Shown here in pieces: positions 55,551 to 64,000 of a DNA stretch of 64,000 bases. The translations under genes and the position numbers were made by a program. The notes under the pieces are model-generated. The model saw nothing but the letters and a program-made list of their open reading frames with translations, was not told the DNA's origin and did no database searches. Within the stretch, counting starts at the first letter, position 1, and the number at the start of each line of letters is the position of its first letter. Source of the DNA: Alteromonadaceae bacterium XY-R5 (GTDB lineage: Bacteria; Pseudomonadota; Gammaproteobacteria; Enterobacterales; Alteromonadaceae); assembly GCA_001660395.1 (NCBI GenBank), contig LXWE01000002.1:1-64000 (forward strand), in the 5' to 3' direction.

Positions 55551-57578
55551 CTAATCTTCTGCCCCTATCAACAAAATGCTCCCATTCGCTTCTACTCTAG
55601 AAAAGTTAGCTAACGGCATGTAGTTAATTGCAGACGTTGCCACCAGGCCGTCTTGTAGTGAATAGCTCTCTGCTTGTTCATAGTTGAGCAATTCTGGTGC
55701 AATAAATGGCTGATGAATGCTTGCCTGATCTTTCGAAGCGGCAAGGTCGAGATTAAATGTGTAGTTGTTCAAGTAACGGCTGTCGGTGATCTGAGCCTTA
55801 TCCCAAAGGCAGAAGCCGGTCATGCTGTCATCCTGGGTGGTAATAATGATGTTATTTACTGCGTTAACCCAAAAGCTGGCGTCACCTTTATAGGTTTGCC
55901 AGGCAAGGCCATTGCTTGGCGAAACAATTAAATTTTCAAATACGTTATTGAGACCCTGGGGTGCAACAGTGTATCCCCCCAGGCTAATCGCGGCCCAGGA
56001 ATGTTGAAATTGGTCACCCAAGCGGCTGACGTAGTTATGAAACACATATGATGGCCCCGCGCGATTTGGGGTGGCGGTAATACCGGTAAATCCCTGTTCG
56101 AAACGGTTGTTGTAAACCAGTACATTCGATTGCCCGCCATCTAATTCAACCAGGCTATCGTTTGCGTAAGCAAAATCATTGTTATAAATGGCGGAGTCGC
56201 GAATGAAGCCGCCCCAGCTTCTGCCACCGGAGCGGCTTTCTATCAGGTGTTTAAACCTGTGTTGGTCGTCTCCCCAAAAGCGGTTGTTGCGCAGAATAAT
56301 TTGGCCTTCGAACTCTGGCTGTGGATGATTGGCTGCAATCAAAATGGCGCTGGGCCCGCGAACATCGCCTGAATCCTGTGGATTCGCAGCCGGAACAGGA
56401 GAGTGTATATTGCAGTTTTCAATTACAATTACGCCGCTGCGATTGAGATAAAAGCCTGAATCCTGATCAATAGGCTCTGCATCGTCTGAATATTCGTAAG
56501 CTTTGCCGTCAATTTGATAATGGGGAGTTCGGCCAAAGTCTGAAACGTCACAGCCTGAAAACCAAAGGTGGTGGGCCTGATAGGCGTAAATGGCGTGGTA
56601 ACGCCCACCTCTTACCTGGATATTTTCAAACAGAATATAGCTGTTATCTCCTATGTTAATGGCGGCATCGTCTTCCTCCCAGGCTCGAATTATGGTGTTA
56701 GGGTCACCCACAATTTTGGCCCAACCCGTTGGGCTGCCTTTAATCCCAAGCGCTTCAATGTCTAATGTGCCATCAACGTATATGTCTTTTAGGTAATAGA
56801 TTTTATCTTCATCTATCGGGGGGGAATCGGCTCGCGTCTGGGCCGTAAATTGTTGTTCCTCGTGACTGCCATTGGCCAGGGTAAGGGTAAGTTGCAACTC
56901 ATACTGGGTGTCAGCCTGCAAATAAACAATGCTGCCTGAAAGGGTGTGCTGGGCCGCATCCCAAAACAAAGGCAAGGCGTCGAGCCATTCTGTGCTGCCA
57001 CTTACACGGTAAGTGAGGTGTGTCTGGGTGGTAGCTTGCTGTTCAAATAGGGTCAGACTAAGAGAATGTATTAACGGTGTTATGCGGGGCTCTGTGCCGG
57101 CAGCTGTCGCCACGAAGATTCTGGCCGGGTCTAATCCTGCACTCAAGGCCGCTTCTTCTATGTCGGTTTGGTTGAGGCTGTCGTCGGTCAACAGGGCTTC
57201 GGTAAGTTTATATTGTCGCTGTGGAAACAGTTTCGCCGCCATTTCAATATAAGCCTGAGCGTTGCTTTTATCTTGTTTGATTAGGCGGGCAACACTGCGA
57301 TCAAATCTCGGTTGGTCTGCAGCTGAAAGCAATGCATCGGCTTGCATAGGGTGTTGCTGGAAGAGTGGCGTGTTTAACTGCTCTAGCTCGGCTCCAAGTT
57401 GTGCCAGTTGTTGTGTTCTTTTTGGGGTAAGGCGCTGCTGTATTATCGATTTCAGTGTATCGCCAGAAGGGGACTTTTGAGTTTCAACAGAGTTTTTACC
57501 ACAGGCCGTCAGACAAATAAGTATCAGCACTGTAAACCAGCGTCGGGAGTACAAATTAGCCGTTTTATAACTGCACAT
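55551..57578 (-). CDS. Parallel beta-helix lipoprotein, possible polysaccharide lyase or binding protein
   Basis: Protein of 675 residues. A lipoprotein signal ends LICLTAC with lipid-attachment Cys at 26. An alpha-helical stretch (about 35-150) includes ALSAGLDPARIFVATAAG, shared with the protein at 37717. A fibronectin-like strand region follows, then a right-handed beta-helix (about 290-620) with repeats such as NIGDNSYILFENIQVRGGRY and NVLVYNNRFEQGFTGIT. Helices of this kind occur in lyases (for example PL6) and epimerases; no catalytic set could be assigned. ATG 57578 is fixed by GGAGGT 6 bases upstream. It neighbours glycan-use genes. Confidence 0.75.
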   Translation of the reverse strand: MCSYKTANLYSRRWFTVLILICLTACGKNSVETQKSPSGDTLKSIIQQRLTPKRTQQLAQLGAELEQLNTPLFQQHPMQADALLSAADQPRFDRSVARLIKQDKSNAQAYIEMAAKLFPQRQYKLTEALLTDDSLNQTDIEEAALSAGLDPARIFVATAAGTEPRITPLIHSLSLTLFEQQATTQTHLTYRVSGSTEWLDALPLFWDAAQHTLSGSIVYLQADTQYELQLTLTLANGSHEEQQFTAQTRADSPPIDEDKIYYLKDIYVDGTLDIEALGIKGSPTGWAKIVGDPNTIIRAWEEDDAAINIGDNSYILFENIQVRGGRYHAIYAYQAHHLWFSGCDVSDFGRTPHYQIDGKAYEYSDDAEPIDQDSGFYLNRSGVIVIENCNIHSPVPAANPQDSGDVRGPSAILIAANHPQPEFEGQIILRNNRFWGDDQHRFKHLIESRSGGRSWGGFIRDSAIYNNDFAYANDSLVELDGGQSNVLVYNNRFEQGFTGITATPNRAGPSYVFHNYVSRLGDQFQHSWAAISLGGYTVAPQGLNNVFENLIVSPSNGLAWQTYKGDASFWVNAVNNIIITTQDDSMTGFCLWDKAQITDSRYLNNYTFNLDLAASKDQASIHQPFIAPELLNYEQAESYSLQDGLVATSAINYMPLANFSRVEANGSILLIGAED

Positions 57579-57667
57579 AACCACACCTCCGTAGCTTTGA
57601 GTGTAGTCCATTTTTGTGTGATCCCCTTCGGCATTTGCTTATTATTCTGCAAGCAAAACGGAATGAA

Positions 57668-58381
57668 CTAGGGGGGATTTACGCGAATGAGCGCAGAGTA
57701 CATGCGCATGCCGGCTTCGCAGGCAGGGTTAATCCATAGGGGAAAGTGTGTCATTAGAATAATGGTGTCTGAAAACTGCAAAGCTACTTTAGGCAGTAAA
57801 TCGTTATCCCGTAAAAAGTGATACGAGGCTTCATCGGCATACATGTAGTCAACTCTTCCGCGGGCAAGCAGTAAAAAGCCCTGCTGCACCGATTCAACAT
57901 AAAACGGTTCTATTCCTGCCTGAATAAACGGCTGAACGTAGGGGCTGTCTTCGCCTACCCGTAAAAACGCGACTCGCCTGCCACTCAGTTCATACAAATG
58001 TTGCCAGTGGAACGAGCCAGACTGGTAGCGGCGAAATAGCCCTAATGGCACGGGATTGTCACTCAGCAGTAAAAACGGTGCATTACTGCTATCTATCGGG
58101 GGTAAAAAGCTGGTACACCATTGTTCGTTTTGCATCCGCAGTGATGCGCGGGCAGGGGGGAGAAACACTGGTTGCAGCCTCAGGCCTTTTACCTGATCTA
58201 ATCGATGGTTAAGTTCGGCTAACAGGTCTCCACCATTTTCGGCGTACAAGCTGGTATAGGGCGGATACTCAAGGGCGAGCAATTCCACCGTGTTTTCCTG
58301 TGCACAGGCAAATGCAGGCAGGATGAGAGATAGCCTAAGGCAAAGCTGACTCCATGCTCGCCATCGTCGTAAACACCTCAT
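57668..58381 (-). CDS. Periplasmic solute-binding-like protein (SBP_bac_3 type)
   Basis: Protein of 237 residues with a signal peptide ending FACAQ and the opening ELLALEYPPYTSLYAENGG typical of family-3 solute-binding proteins in which the ligand pocket begins with P-P-Y/F. GGDLLAELNHRLDQVKGL and GRRVAFLRVGEDSPYVQPF fit lobe one and the hinge. No ABC permease or kinase domain is near, so it may be an orphan binding or signalling protein, common in Alteromonadales. ATG 58381 has GAAG upstream; ATG 58408 is less likely. Confidence 0.7.
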   Translation of the reverse strand: MRCLRRWRAWSQLCLRLSLILPAFACAQENTVELLALEYPPYTSLYAENGGDLLAELNHRLDQVKGLRLQPVFLPPARASLRMQNEQWCTSFLPPIDSSNAPFLLLSDNPVPLGLFRRYQSGSFHWQHLYELSGRRVAFLRVGEDSPYVQPFIQAGIEPFYVESVQQGFLLLARGRVDYMYADEASYHFLRDNDLLPKVALQFSDTIILMTHFPLWINPACEAGMRMYSALIRVNPP

Positions 58382-58482
58382 GGCAAACTTCAACTGAACA
58401 AAGTCCATCAAGTGTAGTTGATTTACGTCTTAAAACTGGGGATCGCGTTGGAGAATCTTGGTGCGATAAGGTTAACGCCAAT

Positions 58483-58517
58483 AAAAAAGGCTCCCCAAAT
58501 TGTGACAGCGGGGAGCC
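58483..58517 (-). terminator. Terminator of the GH3 gene
   Basis: On the minus strand GGCTCCCC and GGGGAGCC form an 8-base stem with a 13-base loop followed by six T, 30 bases after the stop at 58547. Confidence 0.88.
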
Positions 58518-58546
58518 TTGTATTGCTTTATGGATTAACGGAGTTT

Positions 58547-61102
58547 TCAATCACAGCGGATGGTGGCGTTGGCAGCTCCATTTGGAACTAAACGTACATC
58601 GCTGATACTGATTTGCAACGGACTTGCAGCACGTAGGCTAAATGGCGCCAGTACTTTGCTGATATCCGCGCCAGCCTTGGCAAAACACTGCAGGTCCACG
58701 CTGAACTGTTGCCAATCGCCCACAACCAGGTGTTGGCTAATGTCCATGTTTGCATCACATCCGGGATCACAAATCATCGCCAGTTGCACCTCTGCTGATG
58801 GTGCGCCAGCCAGCTTGTAATCAAAGGTCAGGGCAGCATGCTGTTCAGTATACGAACGCAAATCTTCCGGGAATAGCGTTTGCAGGTTCACAGTTGCAGA
58901 GCCATTTCCGTGCCAGGTTAGCGTTCTGGCATCTTCCTGTACCCGACGGTTCAGGCTGTTGATGCTCAGGGCGTCAAGATTCAACCGGCTGGTGGTCATT
59001 TCTTTTGTGTCGTTACCACTGCGGGCAATCAGCTTATAAGGAGGCTTAACGCTCAGTTCAAACAGGGCTAAGGCTTCGAGTTGCTGACTGGCCCCCGGAT
59101 TAGTTTCAGACAGAGTGTTGCTCAGGGTACTGGCTTCGCCATACTTTAAGCCAAATCCGTAAGGCAGCAGTGGGTTATAGTCTTTATCGCCACGGTTGAC
59201 GGCCGTTTGCAGTGGGCTTTTGGGCCATGAAAACGAAAGCTTGCCGTTAAAATCATACTGAATGTCACCATTGGCCTTTGTCAGTAGTACATCGGCCACG
59301 CCTGCACCTTCAGTACCGGGCAACCATGCTGCCACAAACGCATCAGATGCATTTAGTTCGGCATTTACCCACATGGGGCGACCAGAGATAAACACAGATA
59401 CGGTTTTAATCCCCTGTGCCTGCAGCGATTTGAGCAGGGCTAAATCACGCTTGTTGCCGCGCTGGAATTCCAGATTATTGATATCACCATTGCCTTCGGC
59501 ATACGGCTCTTCGCCGAATACCACGATTGCCACATCTGGTTTATGGCTGAATTTGCCGTCTGTTGCCAGTTCAACACTCCCGCCCGCCTGTTTCACCTGT
59601 TGGGCAATGCCTGCGTAAATCGAGGTTGCGCCAGGGAAGTCAGCATTGGTATTGCCAGTGCCCTGCCAGCTGATACTCCAGCCGCCAGATTGTTTGCCAA
59701 CATTATCAGCCCCATCACCCGCCACCAGAATATGCTGTGTTGGTGACAGCGGCAGCAGATTAGCGTTGTTTTTCAACAGCACCAGCGACTCGCGTACAGC
59801 ACGACGCGCCGTCGCCCGATGTTTGTCGCTGCCGATCAGGCTTTTATCGCCCGCGAGCTGACGATGGGCTGGAGAGGGCTTATCAAATAAACCTGCGCGT
59901 AGCTTCACTCTCAGCACACGTGAAACCGCATCATCTAAACGGGTCATGCTGATTTCGCCCGCTTCAACCTGAGCGATGGTGTTGTAGTACAACTGCTTCC
60001 ATGAATCGCCACCGGCGACCATAAACACGTCCAGTCCTGCATTGATGGTTGTGGCACAGCTTTCGTTGCTGCAACCCGGCACCTGACCATGGGCATTCCA
60101 GTCGCCTACCACTAAACCATCAAAGCCCATTTTGTCTTTCAGCACATCCGTTAACAGGTATTTGCTGCCATGTACTTTCTCACCCTGCCACAAACTGAAA
60201 GAGGCCATCACGGTTTGAGAGCCTGCGCTTAGGCCGCCAACATAGCCCTGGGCATGGATGGCAAACAGGTCTTGTTCTGAGGCTTTATTGTTGCCCTGAT
60301 CGTCGCCACCTTCGGTGCCGCCATCGCCGACAAAGTGTTTGGTCGTGGCGATAACATGTTGCTGATCAAGTAAGCCATTGCCCGGTGTGCCCTGTAAGCC
60401 TTCAACAATACTTTTGGCATAAGCACGCACTATCTCTGGATCTTCTGAGTAGCCTTCATAGGTGCGGCCCCAGCGATCGTCTCGCACCGTCGCAACGGTT
60501 GGCGCAAATACCCAGTCGATTCCTGTTGCCAACACTTCTTTGGCGGTGGCATCGGCAATCTCGCGAATCAAATCCGGATCGTGGGTGGCACCTAAACCAA
60601 TATTGTGCGGGAACAGAGTCGCACCAATCACGTTGTTGTGGCCATGTACGGCATCTGTGCCCCACATGGTGGGGATGGTCGAGCCATCCTGGCTATCATC
60701 AATCGAAGCCTGATAGAAAGCTTCGGCCAGGGCAATCCAGTCCTGGGGTGTGGCGTATTTATCGCCGTTCGGAAAGGAGCCACCGCCGTTGAGGTATGAT
60801 CCGAAACCGTATTTACGCATATCTTCAGGCGTGATATCCCGGATTTCAGGCTGAATAATTTGCGCCACTTTTTGCGCCGTTGTCATGCCTGCCAGAATCG
60901 ACTGAATACGGGCCTCAACGGCAGGATCTTTTTTAACTGCAATATCGAGAGTGGGCCAAATGGCCAGATTACCAGTGGAAGCGCTTTCATTGGCGACCGA
61001 AGATGACGTCGCTACCTCGTTGTCACTTACACATGCCGTAAGTATTGAAAGAGAAACGGCAAGTGCCGACAGGCGCAAACCTGATCTTGGGGTGATTTTC
61101 AT
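58547..61102 (-). CDS. GH3 family beta-glucosidase/exo-beta-glucanase lipoprotein (ExoP-like)
   Basis: Protein of 851 residues. The signal SALAVSLSILTAC is a lipobox, so the enzyme is probably anchored to the outer membrane. The GH3 N-terminal barrel has PTMWGTDAVHGHNNVIGATL and DDRWGRTYEGYSEDPE; the nucleophile is Asp at about 334 in VVGDWNAHGQVPGC. A second alpha/beta domain and a C-terminal beta-sandwich (after about 680) follow. The GDWN-H-GQ form and extra C-terminal domain match ExoP exo-1,3/1,4-beta-glucanase of Pseudoalteromonas. The upstream in-frame extension to 61222 lacks a signal and is not used. Divergent from a TonB receptor. Confidence 0.92.
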   Translation of the reverse strand: MKITPRSGLRLSALAVSLSILTACVSDNEVATSSSVANESASTGNLAIWPTLDIAVKKDPAVEARIQSILAGMTTAQKVAQIIQPEIRDITPEDMRKYGFGSYLNGGGSFPNGDKYATPQDWIALAEAFYQASIDDSQDGSTIPTMWGTDAVHGHNNVIGATLFPHNIGLGATHDPDLIREIADATAKEVLATGIDWVFAPTVATVRDDRWGRTYEGYSEDPEIVRAYAKSIVEGLQGTPGNGLLDQQHVIATTKHFVGDGGTEGGDDQGNNKASEQDLFAIHAQGYVGGLSAGSQTVMASFSLWQGEKVHGSKYLLTDVLKDKMGFDGLVVGDWNAHGQVPGCSNESCATTINAGLDVFMVAGGDSWKQLYYNTIAQVEAGEISMTRLDDAVSRVLRVKLRAGLFDKPSPAHRQLAGDKSLIGSDKHRATARRAVRESLVLLKNNANLLPLSPTQHILVAGDGADNVGKQSGGWSISWQGTGNTNADFPGATSIYAGIAQQVKQAGGSVELATDGKFSHKPDVAIVVFGEEPYAEGNGDINNLEFQRGNKRDLALLKSLQAQGIKTVSVFISGRPMWVNAELNASDAFVAAWLPGTEGAGVADVLLTKANGDIQYDFNGKLSFSWPKSPLQTAVNRGDKDYNPLLPYGFGLKYGEASTLSNTLSETNPGASQQLEALALFELSVKPPYKLIARSGNDTKEMTTSRLNLDALSINSLNRRVQEDARTLTWHGNGSATVNLQTLFPEDLRSYTEQHAALTFDYKLAGAPSAEVQLAMICDPGCDANMDISQHLVVGDWQQFSVDLQCFAKAGADISKVLAPFSLRAASPLQISISDVRLVPNGAANATIRCD

Positions 61103-61344
61103 GGTGCTAAATTCCCATATCTGTTTGTGCATCACGCGAAGCGGATGGCTCTTTTTTCCTAACCTGCATATCGGCGCCCTAAGCTGCCAGCAGGGACTTG
61201 TCCCATGGTAATCGCCTGACATTTATGAATGGCAAGCTGCGTCTAATTTGACCTACACATCCGATGTGTTGACAATTGTAATTATTTTGTAAATGTAAAA
61301 AACCTTATAAAACAACTAGTTATTTTTTAAGGGTGAATTCCTTG

Positions 61345-61373
61345 TTGACATAATGTAAACCCAAAATTACCTT
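61345..61373 (+). promoter_or_regulatory. Candidate promoter of the TonB-receptor gene
   Basis: TTGACA (61345-61350) is a perfect -35 box; 17 bases on lies TACCTT (61368-61373), a poor -10. The first operator begins 2 bases later, at the expected transcription start, a position suited to repression. Confidence 0.45.
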
Positions 61374-61374
61374 A

Positions 61375-61388
61375 TGTAAACGCTTACA
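61375..61388. promoter_or_regulatory. LacI-family operator 1
   Basis: TGTAAACGCTTACA has the central CG and the TGTAA/TTACA arms of operators bound by LacI-family sugar regulators in Alteromonadales and relatives. Confidence 0.75.
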
Positions 61389-61429
61389 TCATCTTTTTTG
61401 CCTTACGGGATGATTTGTTTGGGTGAAAA

Positions 61430-61443
61430 TGTAAGCGATTACA
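61430..61443. promoter_or_regulatory. LacI-family operator 2
   Basis: TGTAAGCGATTACA repeats the pattern of operator 1, with centres 55 bases apart, a distance that could allow looping or cooperative binding. It ends 56 bases before the receptor start. Confidence 0.75.
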
Positions 61444-61498
61444 TTATCGGGTGTAGTACAGCCTGAACTCTAAATTACACGGGACGAGGACACATTAA

Positions 61499-64000
61499 GT
61501 GAAGCAGACACAATTCAAACAACATCTGCTGGCGAAGAGCGTAGCACTTCTGATGGGAAGTGCTGTGGCGTTGCCATTGATGGCGCAAGAAACCAATAAC
61601 GGTCAAAACGATATTGAAGTAATCGAAATTTCGGGGATCCGTGCATCTCAGGTTGGGGCTATCAATGAGAAACGTTTTGCCGACAGCATTGTTGACGGGA
61701 TTTTAGCGGAAGATATCGGTAAATTGCCGGACATTACCATTGCCGATTCATTGCAACGGATCCCTGGTATTCAGATCCAGCGTGATGCCGGTGAAGGTGC
61801 TACGGTGAACATCCGCGGCATGCCTCAGGTCGTTACTCTGTTAAACGGCGAGCAGTATTTGAATGCCGGTAACCTCGGCGGTGCACAACCACGTTTAACC
61901 GATATTCCGTCGCAATTGATGAGCGGCGTGAGTGTGTATAAATCTACCGATACCAAAAACAGCCTGTCGGGTATCTCAGGTACGATTGACCTGAAAACCT
62001 ACCGTCCGTTTGATTTTGACGAGGGCTTCTCTGGCGCCGCCAGCGTTGAGGTAAGCCGTGGTCAGGATACCAAAGAGTCTGATCCACTGGCCAGTGCACT
62101 GCTGAACTATCATAACAATAAGATTGGTATCATGGTCTCAGGTACCTACAGCAATGCCAACCTTGGCAACAATTACAACGGTAACGCCTTCGGTGAAGGC
62201 GGTACCATGAACAATAACTCATGGGGCATTCAGGACTGGGGAACATACTTACCAGGTATTCCTCATGATAACCGCTACATCACCCCGCAGGGTTACCATA
62301 TGTTCAACCGTGTGGAAGAACGTACCCGTAAAGGGATCAACGTAGCGTTTCAGGCCGACCTGGGCGAAGGCTTTACCTTTGTGGCTGAATACTTCCGCAC
62401 CGAGCTGGAAGAGTATACCCGTGAAGTGGGGTTGAACATTTCGAACCGCTGGCAGACCAACGCCGTTGCCACCTGGTTAACGCCAACAGAATCCCGTGCA
62501 ACCGGTGCTTATCAGGGCGACGTGGAATGGGTCGCAGTATCTGAATACGACGTTGATGCCTGGCGTGTTAACTCCTTTACCCGTAACCGTGCCACGACCT
62601 CTTACTCTCGCAACCTGAACCTGCAGTTGAACTATGATAATGGTGGTAATCTCACCGGTAGCGTGCGTTATATCAAGGCTGCAGCAAATCAGTTGGGTAT
62701 GAATGGTCAGGTCCAGGGCGATTTAAGTAACTGGGAAAGTACCAACGATTTCAATCTGAATCCGTTCTATCCGGCCGATATCGCCGCGCAGTACGATGAA
62801 AGCCGTTTATCTGAGATTGTCGGTGAAAACGGTGGCCGTTTTATCGCGCCTAACCCGCTGGGTTACAGCGAGAATCCACAACTGCACTATGATACGTCAG
62901 GTGGTTCACCGGTATGGAGTGGTTTTGATTCACCACTGGCGGGCAATTTAGGGCCAAACGCCACTCTGGCCGATTATATGGCGAACCTGGATAGTTATTC
63001 CGTTGGTGCTTATTCGTCAGAGAATAACAACGAAGAAAGCGCGCAAATGAGCGTGTTCTCGATGAAGGGTAACTACCGCTTCGACGATGGTTTCATTACC
63101 AGCATTGATGCCGGTGTACGTCAGAGCCAGCGTGCGGTGCAAATTGAAGCCTTCCACCTGTTCTCGCCATTCTATGCCGGCAACGGTGCCAGCGATCCGG
63201 ATGGATGCCAGGCGCAATGGAAAGCCATCGACGTGGTTATGAACGACGCCCGTTGTACCGCAGGTGAATTCATCACTGACCCGGATACCGGTGAGCAGAC
63301 CTTCCAGGCTTACACCGTTATGCAGCCTCGTCGTCTGGATGAGTTCAATGACGTGAAGTGGGTGGATGACTTTGGTTCAGTCAAAGGTATTCCCGGTCTG
63401 TGGGCTGCAGATCCGAAAGCGTTTGATGACGTAGTGGCTTATCAGGAGCGCGTGTTTGGCGCGGCCAATCGCTTTATCCGTCCAGGTCAGACTTATGATG
63501 TCGAGTTAAAAGAAGACAGCTACTTTGTGAAAGCTAACTTCGAGTATGGCATGTTCACAGGTAACTTCGGAATGCGCCAGATTGATACCGAGCTGGTGGT
63601 GAAGCAAAACCTGACCGGTGACAATCTGCCCTACGGCGATACGCAGGCCGATACCGGTGATGAAGTGACGCGTCGCAGCTACACCGATTACCTGCCATCT
63701 CTTAACGTGACAGCAAAAGTTACTGATGATTTCCTGGTACGTTTCGCGGCCAGTAAAACCATGACGCCACTGGATTTGGGTAACTATGGTGGTGGTTTGG
63801 CTATCTTTACTACCGATAACGCCGCAGAAGGTCGTCGTGAAGTGACCAGTGCTTCAAAAACTGGTAACCCATACTTAAACCCATGGCGTGCGAAGAACTT
63901 CGATTTGTCGTTCGAATACTATATGGGCGCTGCGAGCATGGCGAATCTGGCTTTGTTCCGCATCGAAATCGATAGCTTTACTGTAGCCGGGACGGAAACA
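61499..64000 (+). CDS. TonB-dependent receptor, carbohydrate type (C-terminus beyond window)
   Basis: Frame open from GTG 61499 to the window edge, 834 residues visible. GAGGA lies 9 bases upstream. A signal peptide (about 1-30, ending LMAQ) precedes a TonB-box-like IEVIEISGIRAS and a plug domain with SIVDGILAEDIGKLPDITIA and DSLQRIPGIQIQRDAGEG, then barrel strands. The EDIGKLPD and ADSL-QRIPG wording is that of the large TonB receptors for oligosaccharides in Xanthomonas and Alteromonadales. Divergent from the ExoP-like GH3 lipoprotein and behind LacI-type operators, it probably imports beta-glucan fragments. Confidence 0.92.
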   Translation, partial: MKQTQFKQHLLAKSVALLMGSAVALPLMAQETNNGQNDIEVIEISGIRASQVGAINEKRFADSIVDGILAEDIGKLPDITIADSLQRIPGIQIQRDAGEGATVNIRGMPQVVTLLNGEQYLNAGNLGGAQPRLTDIPSQLMSGVSVYKSTDTKNSLSGISGTIDLKTYRPFDFDEGFSGAASVEVSRGQDTKESDPLASALLNYHNNKIGIMVSGTYSNANLGNNYNGNAFGEGGTMNNNSWGIQDWGTYLPGIPHDNRYITPQGYHMFNRVEERTRKGINVAFQADLGEGFTFVAEYFRTELEEYTREVGLNISNRWQTNAVATWLTPTESRATGAYQGDVEWVAVSEYDVDAWRVNSFTRNRATTSYSRNLNLQLNYDNGGNLTGSVRYIKAAANQLGMNGQVQGDLSNWESTNDFNLNPFYPADIAAQYDESRLSEIVGENGGRFIAPNPLGYSENPQLHYDTSGGSPVWSGFDSPLAGNLGPNATLADYMANLDSYSVGAYSSENNNEESAQMSVFSMKGNYRFDDGFITSIDAGVRQSQRAVQIEAFHLFSPFYAGNGASDPDGCQAQWKAIDVVMNDARCTAGEFITDPDTGEQTFQAYTVMQPRRLDEFNDVKWVDDFGSVKGIPGLWAADPKAFDDVVAYQERVFGAANRFIRPGQTYDVELKEDSYFVKANFEYGMFTGNFGMRQIDTELVVKQNLTGDNLPYGDTQADTGDEVTRRSYTDYLPSLNVTAKVTDDFLVRFAASKTMTPLDLGNYGGGLAIFTTDNAAEGRREVTSASKTGNPYLNPWRAKNFDLSFEYYMGAASMANLALFRIEIDSFTVAGTET

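Larger units (their letters stand above)
61103..61498. other. Divergent control region between GH3 and TonB-receptor genes
   Basis: About 400 bases with no gene. It contains two LacI-type operators (61375-61388, 61430-61443), a TTGACA -35 box at 61345, and a further palindrome ACACATC-C-GATGTGT at 61255-61269 nearer the GH3 side. Confidence 0.7.

Noticed and set aside
60385-60792. Plus-strand frame of 135 codons in the GH3 gene
   Set aside because: It is antisense to a catalytic domain with clear motifs; the His/Trp/Arg-rich composition is typical of shadows.
58547-61222. Longer GH3 start at 61222
   Set aside because: The extra 40 residues precede a full lipoprotein signal beginning at 61102 and look like untranslated leader.

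Overview
The window reads as chromosomal DNA of a marine gammaproteobacterium of the Alteromonadales, close to Alteromonas, Aestuariibacter or Lacimicrobium. This is inferred from the rpsT/murJ-ribF-ileS-lspA-fkpB-ispH order, a marine-type D-glutamate (dgc) locus, an ExoP-like GH3 glucosidase beside a carbohydrate TonB receptor, and a sulfotransferase in an exopolysaccharide cluster. No species can be named from sequence alone.

Bases 1-8.3 kb: the end of an IS3-type insertion sequence, rpsT with a UUG start, then the core operon murJ, ribF, ileS, lspA, fkpB, ispH. Bases 8.4-15.8 kb: a type IV pilus minor-pilin operon (pilV-pilW-pilX-pilY1-pilE) with a FimT-like pilin facing it. Bases 16-23 kb: nadE-glnB, a DUF2721 membrane protein, a secreted M20D amidohydrolase, and two SlyA-like MarR regulators; the second is fused by overlap to an HlyD/DUF2955 efflux pair and carries a SlyA-type operator. 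Bases 23-26 kb: dgcR-dgcN-dgcA, the N-acetyl route of D-glutamate breakdown. Bases 26.4-28.8 kb: a dCache-GGDEF-EAL protein.

Bases 28.8-55.5 kb: a large Wzx/Wzy-type exopolysaccharide cluster. It holds the initiating phosphotransferase (WcaJ type), outer-membrane barrel, OPX exporter, PCP/BY-kinase, a VpsP-like protein, two Wzy-like polymerases, five glycosyltransferases (GT4, processive GT2, WecG/TagA, two GT2), a membrane acyltransferase, a flippase fused to a pyruvyltransferase, and a Stf0 sulfotransferase. The lapG-lapD pair (c-di-GMP control of adhesin release) is embedded in it, with two secreted proteins of unknown function and a PEP-CTERM-like protein at its end. The predicted product is an acylated, pyruvylated, possibly sulfated polysaccharide whose matrix is coordinated with c-di-GMP signalling.

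Bases 55.5-64 kb: a glycan-use region with a beta-helix lipoprotein, an orphan solute-binding protein, an ExoP-like GH3 lipoprotein, and a divergent TonB-dependent receptor (cut by the window edge) behind two LacI-type operators.

The points most worth checking are the flippase-pyruvyltransferase fusion, which exists only because of an A8 run at an otherwise classical ATGA gene junction; a 42-residue module shared without gaps by two otherwise unrelated secreted proteins; a PilY1 whose VWA domain is interrupted by two tandem beta modules; and a four-copy ATATG repeat inside an inverted repeat ahead of the sulfotransferase gene.
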